Below the pieces are notes generated by a model, which was not told where the DNA came from, made no database searches, and saw only the letters and a list, made by a program, of their open reading frames with translations. Source: Symbiodinium natans (Eukaryota; Sar; Dinophyceae; Suessiales; Symbiodiniaceae). From it: 64,000 nucleotides of DNA. Every line of letters begins with the position of its first letter. Position 1 is the first letter of the stretch. This document shows positions 29,656 through 41,288 of this stretch, piece after piece. The stretch lies in the NCBI GenBank assembly GCA_905221605.1, contig CAJNDS010000298.1, forward strand, positions 62,001 to 126,000. The letters run 5' to 3'. A program made the position numbers and the translations under genes.

Positions 29656-31583
29656 ATGTTGCGCGAGCCTGCACTCCAGGCGAGCGGACAAGGCAGCAGG
29701 AGAAAGGCTCTTAGCACCAGTGCGGCGCATGGTGCGTGGCAGAGAAAGCTGCAACAGCTGAAAGAGTTGCCAGAGTCCAGAGTTGCACCGAATGTGTACA
29801 GCATCACCGCTGCGATTGCCGAGTGTGGGAAGAGTTCGCAGTGGAAAATCTCATTGCATCTGCTGTCGGACATGACACGTTTCAGGGCCATGCCCAACAT
29901 CATCAGCTTTAATTCGACGATCGATGCATGTGCAAGGGGTGGTGAGTGGGAGACGACTCTCGACCTCCTTTCCGAGATGTCGTCCGCAAGCATCACGCCA
30001 GATGTGATCAGCTTCAGCTCTGCTATCAGTGCATGCGCAGAGTCCGCTTGCTGGCACACGGCCCTTCAGATTCTGGTAGACTTGCCTGGAGCATCCGTGG
30101 TCCCGAACACTGTCACATTCAACGCAGCTATCAGTGCCTGTGAGAAGGCCGGGAATTGGCAAAGTGCCCTCCAGTTACTGCACAAGATGCCTGCTGCAAA
30201 GCAGGTCCCGAATGTCATCAGCCTCTTAGCTGGTCCTGTCCAAAGCAGTCTTGAAAATGTAAGTTAGGTGTCGATACGTGATTGCACAACCGAGGCTTCA
30301 ATGCAGCAATGAGCGCGTGCGAGAAAGCTGCGCAATGGCAGACGTCCTTGCAGCTTCTTCATGACCTGCAGGATTCACAGGCTCGCCCCAGTGAAGTGAG
30401 CTTCGGGGCGGCCATCAGCTCATGTGCTCAGGGTGGCCAGTGGGCTAAGGCACTCTGGTTGCTCTCCCACATGCAGGCAGTCGGTGCGGTTGCCAACGTG
30501 GTTTGCTTCAGCGCCAGCATCACAGCCTGCCAACGATGTGCACAGTGGCAGATGGCTCTGTGCATTCTTGCCACGATGTGTGCAGTAGAAACAGAACCAA
30601 ACGAGATCACATTAAACTCGACTATAAGTGCATGTGAGAAGGCTGGGCAATGGCAAGTCGCTTTGGACTTGCTGGACCTCATGGGCTCTCTGCAGCTGAT
30701 GCCCAACGAAGTCAGCTGTGGTGCTGTCATCAGCGCTTGTGCAGCTGGAGCTCAGTGGGCTACAGCTCTACTTCTGCTCGCTGGTCTGCCTTCCACAGGA
30801 GTAAAGCCACAGACCATCAGCTTCAATGCTGCCATCACAGCTTGTGAGAGGTGCGGGCTCTGGCAGATGGCTCTTCACCTTCTTGGCCGCATGCCCGCAA
30901 GAACTCTCGCCCCAAACGTGATCACCTTCAGTGCCAGTATCAGTGCTTGTGAGAAGGGCGGTGAATGGCAGAAAGCTTTGCATCTCCTTGCCGACATGTC
31001 CCGCGTTGTCGTGCAGCCCAACAAAATCAGCTTTAATTCGGCCACGAGTGCCTGTGAGAAAGGCGGGGCTTGGCAGATGGCACTTCAACTTTTCAGCACA
31101 ATGCAGGCTGACAGCCTCACTCCAGACCTTGTCACCTTCAGCGCAGTGATCAGTTCATGTGAAGAAGGCAGGCAATGGCCACTCGCAATTGAGTTTTTGT
31201 CGCACATGCCTGCTGTCGGGCTTGTTCCTGATATCTTCTGTTTCAGTGGCGCAATCAGTGCTTGTGAGAAGGGCAACCAGTGGCAAGCCGCCCTTCAGCT
31301 GCTTTCAAGCATGCGGACGTTGCGCCTACCTGCAGACATGTTTAGCTTCAGCGCGGCCATCAGCGCATGCAACGCTGGCCAGCACTGGCAGGTGGCGCTG
31401 CAGCTGATGTCAGACATGCCTGGCAGAAGACTCACACCCGATGCACGCAACCTGGACATCGTGGTCAGCGCATGTGAAAGAGCAGGGCACTACTGCCCCA
31501 TGGCTCTGCAGTTGCTGGCTGACGTCCCAGGAAGGGCAATTACACCTTTACAGAAGCTAAAAACAAAGGTGCCGGTGGCTTGA
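29656..31583 (+). CDS. Pentatricopeptide repeat (PPR) protein, 16 repeats, one 74-nt intron
   Basis: Organellar-type RNA-binding protein, expected to bind a plastid or mitochondrial transcript through its PPR helices. Exon 1 is 29656-30220 and exon 2 is 30295-31583; joined they give 617 residues. From about residue 43 to the end run 16 tandem 35-residue units (the last has one extra residue) of pattern P-N-x-(I/V)-(S/T)-F-(N/S)-A-x-I-S-A-C-E-K-x-x-x-W-x-x-A-L-x-L-L-x-x-M, with an almost invariant Trp in helix B, as is usual for dinoflagellate PPR proteins. Example: FNAAISACEKAGNWQSAL. The intron interrupts repeat 5: ATC-A at 30220 joins GC-TTC at 30295 to restore I-S-F. The start is the first in-frame ATG; the frame stays open to 29530, so an upstream exon with a targeting peptide is possible. 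Confidence 0.9.
30221..30294 (+). other. GC-AG intron of the PPR gene
   Basis: GCCTCTTAGC...AACCGAG followed by G. It introduces a stop and a frame change relative to the repeat pattern; removing it restores a perfect 35-residue unit. A GC donor and AG|G acceptor match those of the C69 gene. Confidence 0.85.
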
Positions 31584-31656
31584 CTCCCAAGCAGCCCTAA
31601 GCAGCCTTCTCCGGGCTGTTCCTAGATGTACATAAGGCCATATCAACATACAGTAG

Positions 31657-31956
31657 CTATCTATCGTGAAGCTTGTCAGCTTTTCTTCTCTTAGAGACAC
31701 CTGGGCCTTCCGCGGCATGTTGAGAATGCACAGCCATCCGGTGAAGCTGTGATGCTATCTCATCCAAGGAAAATGTAGTCCCCACAATTCGAATCCAGAG
31801 AGCCTCCCCCACAACTGAAGTCCTTCTGTTTTCTGTGCGTTCACGGAAATCAGGTGATTCTGCAACCCTAACCTGCTTCAGCTCCCCAACCCAGAATATC
31901 GCAATGCGAACAACCTGAAACCTTTCTCGCAGCTCAGGCGAACTCATTCTCTGCAT
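31657..31956 (-). CDS. Hypothetical protein (99-codon frame), convergent with the PPR gene
   Basis: Starts ATG at 31956 and ends shortly after a basic, nuclear-localisation-like stretch (GVSKRRKADKLHDR). Composition is protein-like (ERFQVVRIAIFWVGELKQV, LDEIASQLHRMAVHSQ), but I recognise no family. It could be the last exon of a minus-strand gene, since CTGAAG precedes GATATCC upstream of it on that strand. The 70-bp gap to the PPR stop would make the two genes convergent. Confidence 0.3.
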   Translation of the reverse strand: MQRMSSPELRERFQVVRIAIFWVGELKQVRVAESPDFRERTENRRTSVVGEALWIRIVGTTFSLDEIASQLHRMAVHSQHAAEGPGVSKRRKADKLHDR

Positions 31957-32486
31957 AGTGCCGCTGGATATCCTTCAGGTTCTGCCCAACGCTTACATAG
32001 GCTTCGACGGGGAGGAGGGTGGGGGGGGGGGGGTTGAGCTTCGACTGAAAAATCTATCTTTAAAAACGATGGGCACGAACCTGAAGCATGCACCTTCAAG
32101 AATGCCCCTGAACTGCCGCTCGGGTTGGCAGGGGTCCAGTTGCTCAACTAACGATGCCAAGTTCAATTCCGGAGGCGATGCCCGCACCCCTCCAAAGGCT
32201 TCATCAAGTCGGAGACCCCGATCCCCCCAAAAAGTCCTGAACACTCTTTGGAACCAAACCTTTGGCCCGATGTGGGCTGTAAGGGTTCTAGTGTAGGTTT
32301 TGGGCTTTTCAGCTTGGGCTTGCGGCTCAGAGGCGTTCATGATGTTTGGAGCTCTGTAGGAAGATCTGCTTTTCCGGTCATGCGCAGTGATCGTTGTCCA
32401 ACGCTTGGTCCTGAAACTGGGTGTAATGACAGTTCCAGTGTGATTTTCTCAGCTTTTCAGAGTCATGTCGCATGGTTTCACAAGGC

Positions 32487-32558
32487 ACCCCTAAAGCCCT
32501 AAAACCCTCAAACCCTAAAGCCCTAAAACCCTAAAACCCTAAACCCTAAACCCTGCTG
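32487..32558 (-). repeat. Interstitial telomere-like repeat (CCCTAAA type)
   Basis: Ten or so units of CCCTAAA, CCCTAAAA, CCCTAAAG and CCCTCAAA, ending in two perfect CCCTAAA copies. TTTAGGG is the Arabidopsis-type telomere repeat that dinoflagellates use. Confidence 0.85.
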
Positions 32559-32639
32559 CTGCAAAAGGTGGGATCATGTGCCTCTTCGGTGTTGACATCA
32601 TGACAGATACTGGGCACCATCCCTGCCTCCCCAGGAGTT

Positions 32640-32668
32640 TCGGGTTTAGGGTTTAGGGTTTAGGGTTT
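32640..32668 (+). repeat. Interstitial telomere-like repeat (TTTAGGG type)
   Basis: GGGTTTAGGGTTTAGGGTTT, four units, opposite in orientation to the array 80 bp to the left. Shorter arrays occur at 35023-35047 (CCCTAAA) and 58053-58083 (GGGTTTAGGG, degenerate). Confidence 0.85.
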
Positions 32669-32669
32669 T

Positions 32670-35600
32670 TGTTGGAGGAGCATGGGTCTAAGTCAGCTTG
32701 CAGACAGTGCAGGATGGGGAACACGTTACGTTCGCAGTCGCTGATGTTGTTGCGATGCTCAAGACCGGAACCTTTCGAATGCAATCTGCGCAGGTTACTG
32801 CAACCCTCAATCAGAAGCCCTAAGCCTGTTCAGCCGGGGCTTGATCCTGATTCCCAGGATTGGCTCATCAAGTCAAGACACTTAATGTCGACTTTGGAGT
32901 ACATCCTCGCAGCTTGGCTCCACCTCACATAAGATAGATAGGCCGTCTTGTGCTAGGGGACTTGAAAGGGGTCCTTTACAACCTGCACTGCCAGAATGGA
33001 GGGAAACGAAAATGTTGTCTAGCAGACACTACATGTTTTACACCTCTGAGTTAAGACAATAAGTAGGCTGGTTCGTAAACTCCCACCACGGTAACTGTAT
33101 GCTGACATGCCTCAGGTTTGGATCTCCTTCTGCACGACGATGTGGCTGGCTGGATCTCACGTCTTTGGTGTCATTGAGCCTGAACTACAGGAGTATTCAG
33201 TTCATGCTATTGTCGTATGGGCACCATGAAGTGAAACCAGGCGACATGCCTTGGGTGCACCCTGGGGTGGAGCTTTCGGCATGCGCACTGCGTTCGCCAC
33301 AACATCGGAGGGGGGTTCCGCTCAAGTGCCGCCAAAGGCTTGCTGTGCTATTTGGCACCTTGCAGCTGAGGAAGGTATGCTTGTCGGCACGGTGGTTGCA
33401 CTTGCATTCTTTGCCTTCCAGCAGCTTGTTTGCAAGCGAGCCGGCCTATTCAATCTCTGTCTGTGTGTGTGTGTGTCTTGCTCCCTTTTACTGCCTGGTT
33501 GGACTCGGAACAGGGTTGTTTGCGTGCAACACAAGCGTTGCAGAATTGCCTAGGTTCGCGAACGCCCAGGACAAGTTTCACATAGTGTCGTCACGCCTCT
33601 CGGATCGTCTTTACAGAGCTCAATGACCAGATTCATTCTGCGCCACTGCTGTCATAGGCAGAGTTCCCAGTCCTTCAGCGCAAGTGCCCATCCCGAACGA
33701 GAGTGACCGAGTGGCTTGTACAGAGAAGGCCTAAAAGTAACCCGCCAGTTTGCAGGTGTATGAGCATTTTATGGGAAGAGCTCCCGGACCAGATGCGAGC
33801 GTAGCATAACCTCCAAAAGACGTGCACGCACTGCAAAAAGCCTGTACACCTCTCTGCGCCTCCAGATTAGTCCTTTTGGAAAAGAAGGGGCAAAGAGCAA
33901 CCAGATTGACTTTGAATCAGGAAAATACAGTGGCCCAGTGGCCATACAGTAGTGAGAGCTGAAGCAACAAAAAAACACATTTCCCGCGAAGTAGTACGCC
34001 ATCGCTCCTTTACTGAACCCGAGATATCTGTTAAGGATCCTCGGTCATCCGACCCCCGAAGCAGCGGCGGCATCTGAACCGGGAGTCGCACGGCCTCGAC
34101 GTTTTAGACTTAGGGGGCTTACGGGAAGTGCTTGCAGAGCAGCAATGCGTCAGCTCATGCGTGTCTTGCACGAACTTCAGGATATCGTGAAATTGTGCAA
34201 GCGGCATATCCAACCTGTTCACATGTTGTTGGTGTTGTCTCGTATTCTCCGCTTTGGAGTGATAGGAATGAGCATTCAGGACGATTGGGGCCTTGTTCAA
34301 GACAAACTCACATGCTGCAAGTGGACTGCTACATGTTAGAAAGCAAGTACAGGAGTTCTCTCTTCCAAAGCCCCAGGATCCTTTCGCCTCACAAGTTCCT
34401 GAATATGATTTTGCGCATATTTGGGCTGAGGGTGCAAGGAGTTGGGGTTGCGGGTATGCTCGGCAGCCCCCAGCTGATCAGGTACAACTCCATTCTAGCT
34501 GCCTGGCTGCACACGTCGCAGGTGCTTGAGGACTTGGAAGTCTCGCTTAGGGACAGCATTCAGATGGGCTCAGTAGGGCCTTGGCATTTGCGGTAGCCTG
34601 TCATGGCCTCAAATCTTGCATGGGTGAACCCGCCGCTGCGGCCTGAAGTGTCGACATGGCTTAAAACCCCCGCGAGCGGAAGCACGTTGTTGGCTTGGCA
34701 CCTGAACCCCTTCAGCGTGATGGGTCAACGCGCGAACTAGCCATGATTTCTCTTCGTTGGCCAGAGGACACTCACTTCTTTCCGGCTCATTCATTCGGCC
34801 TCACTTAGCAGCTCGCCTTTGCTCCACTTCTGAAGTGTTGATCCAGGAATCCTGAACCATTTCCATTCAGAGTTGCAAGCTGCATTCCTAGCAGTCCCAA
34901 GTTCCAGGCCCTTAGAGGCACCAAAGCTTGCACTTGCACCCGATACCTCAGCCCTGAGCCGAGGCCATCAGCACGGGCCCTGGCAGAAAGGTGTTCCCGG
35001 ATAAGGTTTCAGGTTAATCTAGACCCCAAACCCTAAACCCTAAACCCACGACGATTTTTCCTTCAGGTCTAGAGAGAGGGCCAGGCTTCACGGCTCTCCA
35101 GCCTTGGGGCCCATGGTGAAAAGTCCACTGCTTTTGCCTTTGTGGCTTGTTGCATGGTCTTAGGGTGAGCGGTTTAGGCTTCTGCTTTGCGTTTGATATG
35201 GAGGTAGCTTCGCCAAAACACAACAGGCTTTCTGCATGTTGTTTTCTCTTTCTGATGCATGTGCACATGTCTTTCGTCAAATGAAATGCACGCTGGAACG
35301 AATCACACAAAAGCTTTCCTTACCGCTGAAACCCACCAATACGTAGGGTGCAAGTAGCCATTGCGTAGATTCTTAATTTTCAGCTAACAGGTCCGTCCCA
35401 TGGCACTAGTAACACTACAGGCTGCAACTGTCAGACCGCAAGCATGAAGTACCTGTAAATGTATGAATGGCACTAGACGTCATCTAGTATGCAATTGGGG
35501 GTAATTCGACAAAGGGTGGTCATTCCTCAAATTCAAGCACAAAAGTGAGGGAGAATGGCATTCGATACAACAAGGAGTTGGTGTCATCAACAGGTACAGG

Positions 35601-35950
35601 TACAAGCTGTTCGTAGAAAGGAAACTGGGAAGCCTTGAAAGAGCGACAGTCAATGTTGATGTTCTTAGGTGGGTGATGCCTTCGGACACAAATCAGGCAA
35701 ATGCTAAACCCTAAACGCTAAACTGCTCTATCTAAGTTGATGTTGATATCGGGGTCGCCAACAAGAGGTGTGTGAGCAAGTACGTGGCTGCTCTCCTTTT
35801 TGGGGCAACTCCTGGCTGAACATAGGGTTTAGGGTGTAGGGAGCATTATGGATGTTTGGGGTCCGCCTGTGGGTTTTCTGCCCTCTCCAGCTGTGCATCC
35901 AAGCATGCTTTAAGCACATTCCTGTCCAGTACCCTTCATGTCAAACCAGA
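32670..35950. other. No gene recognised
   Basis: Open frames up to 175 codons (33099-33626) show no motifs. A TGTGTGT run lies at 33461-33476 and a telomere-like array at 35023-35047. Confidence 0.4.
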
Positions 35951-36478
35951 GGATTAGAGCCCATTCCCCTGGCAAGGTCTCAGCAACAGGTTATTGGATA
36001 CAAAGACGGAAAGTTCTTTCCAGAAGACCAAGTAAGTCATGCCTTAGGTTTTAACAGCTTCTCCTTCTTCGGTGCAGCTTTTTCCGCCGCTCGACTGTAT
36101 ACACGAGGTGTTAGGTTCAGGTTGAATTGTAGGAATGTGGAACTTGAGCGAAAGCCTTTGGTCAAGAAAAGTCTTTCGGCCCATGACCAACCAGTCTAAA
36201 GCAGATCGCTACTTTGGGATTCTGTAAACAACACATAATTTTGCAAAAAAACAAAGCCTTGAATAATGTGTTGGTGTTCATGTGGATTGTTTACTCTTCG
36301 AGTCGTCATCGTCATTGTTTTCGCTTTAAACTTCAGTTGTCATCTGTAATTTGGAATGCTGATAACTACTGTTGCCTCAGCTGGAAGTCTTCATGCTGGC
36401 GCAGAAGGAAGGGTGAAGGGTGCTCAGCAAAACTACAGGCCATGCAGCAGATCGAGAAGGAAGCGGAGCAGCGCAAGG
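35951..36478 (+). CDS. Two exon-like segments of an unrecognised gene
   Basis: The first (about 35951-36030) follows an AACCAG acceptor, encodes LEPIPLARSQQQVIGYKDGK then FFPEDQ, and ends at a textbook GTAAGT donor (36031). The second (36440-36478) is bounded by CTACAG|GCC and AAG|GTGCGT and encodes AMQQIEKEAEQRK, a charged helix. A possible intermediate segment (LEVFMLAQK) follows CCTCAG at about 36381. Sequence composition differs from the flanking DNA. No family recognised; whether they belong together is inference. Confidence 0.3.
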
Positions 36479-36479
36479 T

Positions 36480-39400
36480 GCGTTGAAGAAACCCTAGACA
36501 AGCATCGGCAGGGCAGTTGACGGCACTTGAGGTTGTGGTGTTCGTTTTCAAGATTTCAAACTTCGCGCTTTCATGCTTGGACTTCACAGGATTTAGCATG
36601 GGGTGCCCTTGTCAGTGTTTGTCGCATCGTTTTTGCAGACATGTGCAGGCCTCTAGACCCACCTGAACCATCCCATGCCCGTTTTTTGCTCAGGCACGCT
36701 TCATTTGCCTCGACCTCGGACCGACAGCATCTCATGCCTTTGGCCGTTGACACAGCACAAGAACATATAACATAACTGACTGCCGAGGGGGAAGCTTACT
36801 TTGCGCATGAATGAGAGAGTGCAACGGCAGGACGTGTGAGCGGCATGGACTGCACCTCCGCGGACCAGATCAGGCTGGGACCAAATGCGAGCCGAAGCCA
36901 CACCTTCGATTTTGCCAGCCACAGTGTGCAACGCTTCATACAGGACTTGTCTCAACTAAGCTTGCTGGCCATTTCCCCGCCTCTTCTCCGGGTGAACATA
37001 ACAATTTAGCCCCAAAACAAGTAACACTGTCAGCCCCAAACGTGTGAGAAGATGGCACCGTTGCCTCCTTTCGAGCAGGGAAAAGGGGTCTTGATGTTGC
37101 TGCGAGGGGTTGTGCGGTTCGGGCTCAGGTGGGCCGGCAGCATGAAGCCATGTACACTTGGGTGTTGTGCATGGCGGCTCTTGCACACACTTTTAAGATA
37201 GCGGCCTCAAGGACAAGAACGAACGACCTGCGTCCAGCACCGGGTTCACCCAGCATGCTATGTCCACGTGGCCTTTGTCACACAACAGGATCCGCCGGCC
37301 GCATTCTGTCACCGAAGCAAACCAGGAGGGGCCCGATTCGGGAAGCAGGAGCATGCGAATCATGCGAATGCCCAAATGCTGAGTCCGTGCAGAACAACCA
37401 GCCATCCAGCCATCCAGATCCAGCTAAGCTGCAGTGGCTCCCAGCCATAGGTGAGGGCGATGTCCTGCGGTGTGGCCAACTGCCGTGAAAAAGGAACATG
37501 AGCCGAACCAGCTCCTTGAGCCAAGAGGTCTCAACAGACCCCTTTGAAAGCTTAAAACTTTTCAGCCCTGAACCTGACATCGGCCGGGCTCTGTGTCGGC
37601 AGGTTAATGGTGCTCTCGCTCGAGGGACGCATGGGCCGCTGTGACTGTCGAACCGGTAGGACGGTAGGACGGCATCAGGGTCTCCTACAAGATTTGCAGT
37701 GTTGGGCCGTTGGGAATTGTTTCGGGCTGAGGTTTGGACTAGGGCGGTTAGGGCGGTGTCCTTGCGTCAATATGATGGAACCCTTAGATCCCTGCTAGTC
37801 CCAGCAAATGTGTTCAAAAACGCAGTGTCCCTGAACCCTCAAGTTTTAAAGACTTGCCGGGGTTTTTTCAGGGTCAGTTGAGGAGCTCGGGCTTGAGACT
37901 CATAAGCCTCAGACGCCAGCATCGGGACTGTAGAGTGCTGCCTCTCATGTGTTACGGTAGTGGCTAAACATGTTAGATCAGCATAATGTTCCCTAGACCC
38001 CACAAAGAAATGAAGCCCACCAAACCTCCCAAACATCAAACATCCGCCTGAACCTAACTAAACCCCACAACATCCGCTTCGCAAATCCACGTGAATCCTC
38101 TAGCAAGCCAGATGCCCTCACTCAGGTGCCCGTGTGTTCCTGTCGTCTATGCGCTCGCCGCATGTCCAGCGTTTGCTCGAGGCTGGATTTCATGGGGTTT
38201 ACAGTTCGGTCTCGTCATCAAAGCCCAAGCTGCGGAGAGGTTAGGGATTAGGGCTTGATTTGGGTCTCGTTTGGGAGTGTTAGTGTCTGCACACTGATCA
38301 CGAGGGGGGCCGGGAAGGGTCGTTGCGAGTATAGGATGCTTACGTCGTGCTTTCTCTCAAATCGAAGCCAATCAATCCAGAAACCTTTGGGCCTTTGGGC
38401 TCAAAGGTTCGGTGAAAGGCATCTGCAAAGCTTGGCAAGGGAGTCTGCAGTGATGCTGGATCCAGGCACATGGTGTAGCTGACAGCGACAGTGGACGCCC
38501 GATCTTCCCCACACTGGACCAGGTCCGGGGAGGGCATGGGGTGGGGGGGGGGGAGGGGGGAGGGGGAAGTTGAGGAAGCTATGGGTCGGCTGAAAGCATG
38601 TAGATTAAAACCCCTGAGAACTTCAAGATGAAGGCCTCGGGAACGTGTGTACTAGATGTTTCAGTTCCCTAAGTTCGCTTCACCCACATCCACCTCCCGA
38701 CGGAACTTCGACGAGAACTGATTGGCCACGGTGGCGTCCGAAAAAATTGTGACTCTACACTTTTATGATGCCTGCACGGCTGGCAACTCTTGTGTGCATG
38801 ACGACGTGTGCATCAGCTAATGTCGCCACCTGTGGCCGTGGATATGCGATGAGTAGCGAACTGGCGATCTCACGACACTTCCAAAACATGCCTGGCAATG
38901 AGCAGAGCAGATAGGAAACCGCCGGAAAAAACTGGTTGATGCTCGTCGTCTAGGGATGCTTGTCGTCTGGGGTTTAACTGGGCCATGCTGGACCCTTGGT
39001 GTTTCTTGGGTTCGACATTCGGGACGCATTTCTTTGTGGCCACAGACGTGCCTTTCCACTTCTCCTGTTGTTAAGGCCCTAAACATTGCGCCCCAGACCT
39101 ACATTCTCCCCCTACCCCTTAACCCTTGCCAGAACGTTTCCGAGAAAGCTGGAGGGAAGGCAACAGACAGTCGATAGGTGCCCATGCCCCCATCGACCAT
39201 TTATGCACGGGCCCGAAGGGACTGAAAGGGCTGGTTGACAAGCTCCCGAGCGCCAGCTTCAAACACAGGCCCTGCAGCGCTGCGAGGAAATTATCCTTGG
39301 CCAGGATCAGCAGGCCGCACGGATCTTGGCTTTTGGGACCACGCAATCTTGAATTCCTGGGGGGAGGCCCTCGAAGCTGCGGGGGCTTTGGATTCACAGC

Positions 39401-40435
39401 CGAGGGTTGAAGAACAGAACAGTGGTGGCCATCGAGGTTTTCAGGATGCTGTGCTGCAGGGAGGTCGATGTTCCCTTCGGTCGGATCCCTGTGGCTAGAG
39501 CCTCCTCCCAGCCTGAATATGGCGAAGATAGTGTTTTTTCATTCCCCCCCTTCCGACGATCAGAAAAACCGATTCTTCACCTTGCAGTTGCTGGCTTGTT
39601 GTAGTTGTATTTAGATTTCATTTTGTCGTTTGTCTGAGTTACTTTCATCATCGCCTTTTATGCTTCTAGATTCTAGTTCTCGGCTCATTGTCACTCGTCA
39701 CACTCGGGAGGCAGGGAAGATCATGGAGGTCGAGCGCAGCCTCGCAGAATTGCCACTTGACCTGCCGAAGTCTGCCTCCACGGAATTTTCTGCAAGGCAC
39801 AGAGCTTAGGACCAGTATGCCGAGATCCGATACTGTTGACCTGTTAGGCTTGCTAGGTGCAAGCACGGAGTAACTCGTTCTGGTAGGTGCTAAGTAATCA
39901 GCACGAAGCGCGCTGCATGTTTGCAAATCTTGATTTTTCCGCCAGTAGGACGGGGATCAGCCAAGGCTGATGGACTACGTGGAGGGCTTCGCCTCCCAAC
40001 AGGCTCTGTCGGTATGCACGACCGAACTCGACATCAGACATCCCCAAACCATGAAGTTCTGCTGGGGCATTGCAGGTTGAGCTGGGACATGTATGAGCAC
40101 TAATATAGAGTCTTGACGGCTTCGAGTCGAAGACTATGGAGGAGTAGGATTGTAGACTTGGGGATTGTTGCGTAGATCTGCACAGGGCTTGGAGGGTCGA
40201 TTGCGTGGACCATTCTTTGTGAGGAGTTCCTCGTTCGAAGGGGTAGCTCTGTGGCCCGTCCTCCGGAACCCTACAGTTGCAGAACCCCGTTTCATTTTCA
40301 AAGCTTGATGTCAAGAAGTCCGAGATTGCCAGGCTTTCGTTGAGGAGGTCTTGGCATGTGCCTTTGCAAGTTCTTCCGTTTCAAGGTTAAGCACCTTCGC
40401 TTTTGTGGTTGATGTGTTTGTGCCCGGGGGTTTAC
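36480..40435. other. No gene recognised
   Basis: Short open frames only, with a G-rich run at 38540-38570. No motif seen on either strand. Confidence 0.4.
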
Positions 40436-40632
40436 AGTGAGGGTGAGGTCAACTATCTTCCCTCGGAGGATAGCACGGCTGCCGCACGCCTTGCGACGCG
40501 TTTCCAGCGGCGGGAGCTGCAACCGCGGCAGCCGCACGGCGACAAAGACTCCGTTGTTTTGTTGGTTCTCGTGTTTGGCAAGAAGTGGTTGAAGCTTCGG
40601 CAAAGTGTGCGCCCTCTGACACTCATCTCTTA
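40436..40632 (+). CDS. Hypothetical exon-like segment
   Basis: After a TTTACAG acceptor (40430-40436) the frame encodes EGEVNYLPSEDSTAAARLAT and then RFQRRELQPRQPHGDKDSVV, ending at a stop at 40631. GC-rich third positions and hydrophilic composition are protein-like and unlike the neighbourhood. No family recognised. It could be an N-terminal exon of the cyclic-nucleotide-binding gene 0.6 kb downstream, but nothing links them directly. Confidence 0.25.
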
Positions 40633-41211
40633 GCTTGTCACCCCTGGGCCATTTTGAGGGTTTAGGCTTTCGAAAGCCTGCACGAAGCTCCGAAGCAAGT
40701 CGCCAGTCCATTCTGCCAAACTGTTGACTCCTCAAGTATGCGGAGTTCGCCATGATTCATCAGCACACGCTCCGAATTCACAAGCCTGGAAACCTTCACC
40801 CCAACGCTGGACTTTCACCCCAAAGCCCAAAACAAACCACCCCTAGCTGCCCTAGCTAAGCCGTCCAGTTGCAGGCCCTGACCTGCTTTTGTTTGACTGG
40901 AAACCCCAAGAACCTCAGTATTGAAGCTCTTTGAAAACTATGCGGCCCCTGACTCTCAGCCCCAAGGATTTACGGGATGTTGTGGTTTTAGGGTGAACAC
41001 GCCACTGCCAACTTGTCACATTTCTTCCCACTTGTGGCCACGTAAAAGGGATGCGGATTTTGCTGAACCTTCGGTCGAACAAGAGTTTGCTCTGCAGAAG
41101 TTTGTTCGGGGTCATTGCCCTCGGTGTGCGACTCCTTGGTCTGTGGAATTTAGGGCTGCGGGCCGTCAAATTTCTTAGGCAGCCCTGAACTCTGCGTGAA
41201 GATGCTGCCAG

Positions 41212-41288
41212 GATTCTCTTCAGAAGTGATGATCCAGCAAACTCCGTCTACGTTGTCGTGCGGGGATCCCTGCGAACCTGCACAAATC
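41212..41288 (+). CDS. Exon with cyclic-nucleotide-binding (cNMP) domain segment
   Basis: Bounded by GCCAG|G and C|GTGCGT. It encodes ILFRSDDPANSVYVVVRGSL, matching the start of the cNMP-binding beta-roll (x-L-F-R-x-G-D-P-A-D-S-x-Y-V-V-x-x-G-x), with the first Gly replaced by Ser. Such domains occur in PKA/PKG regulatory parts, ion channels and some transporters. The remainder of the domain, including the phosphate-binding cassette, was not found nearby, so the protein type is unknown. Confidence 0.55.
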
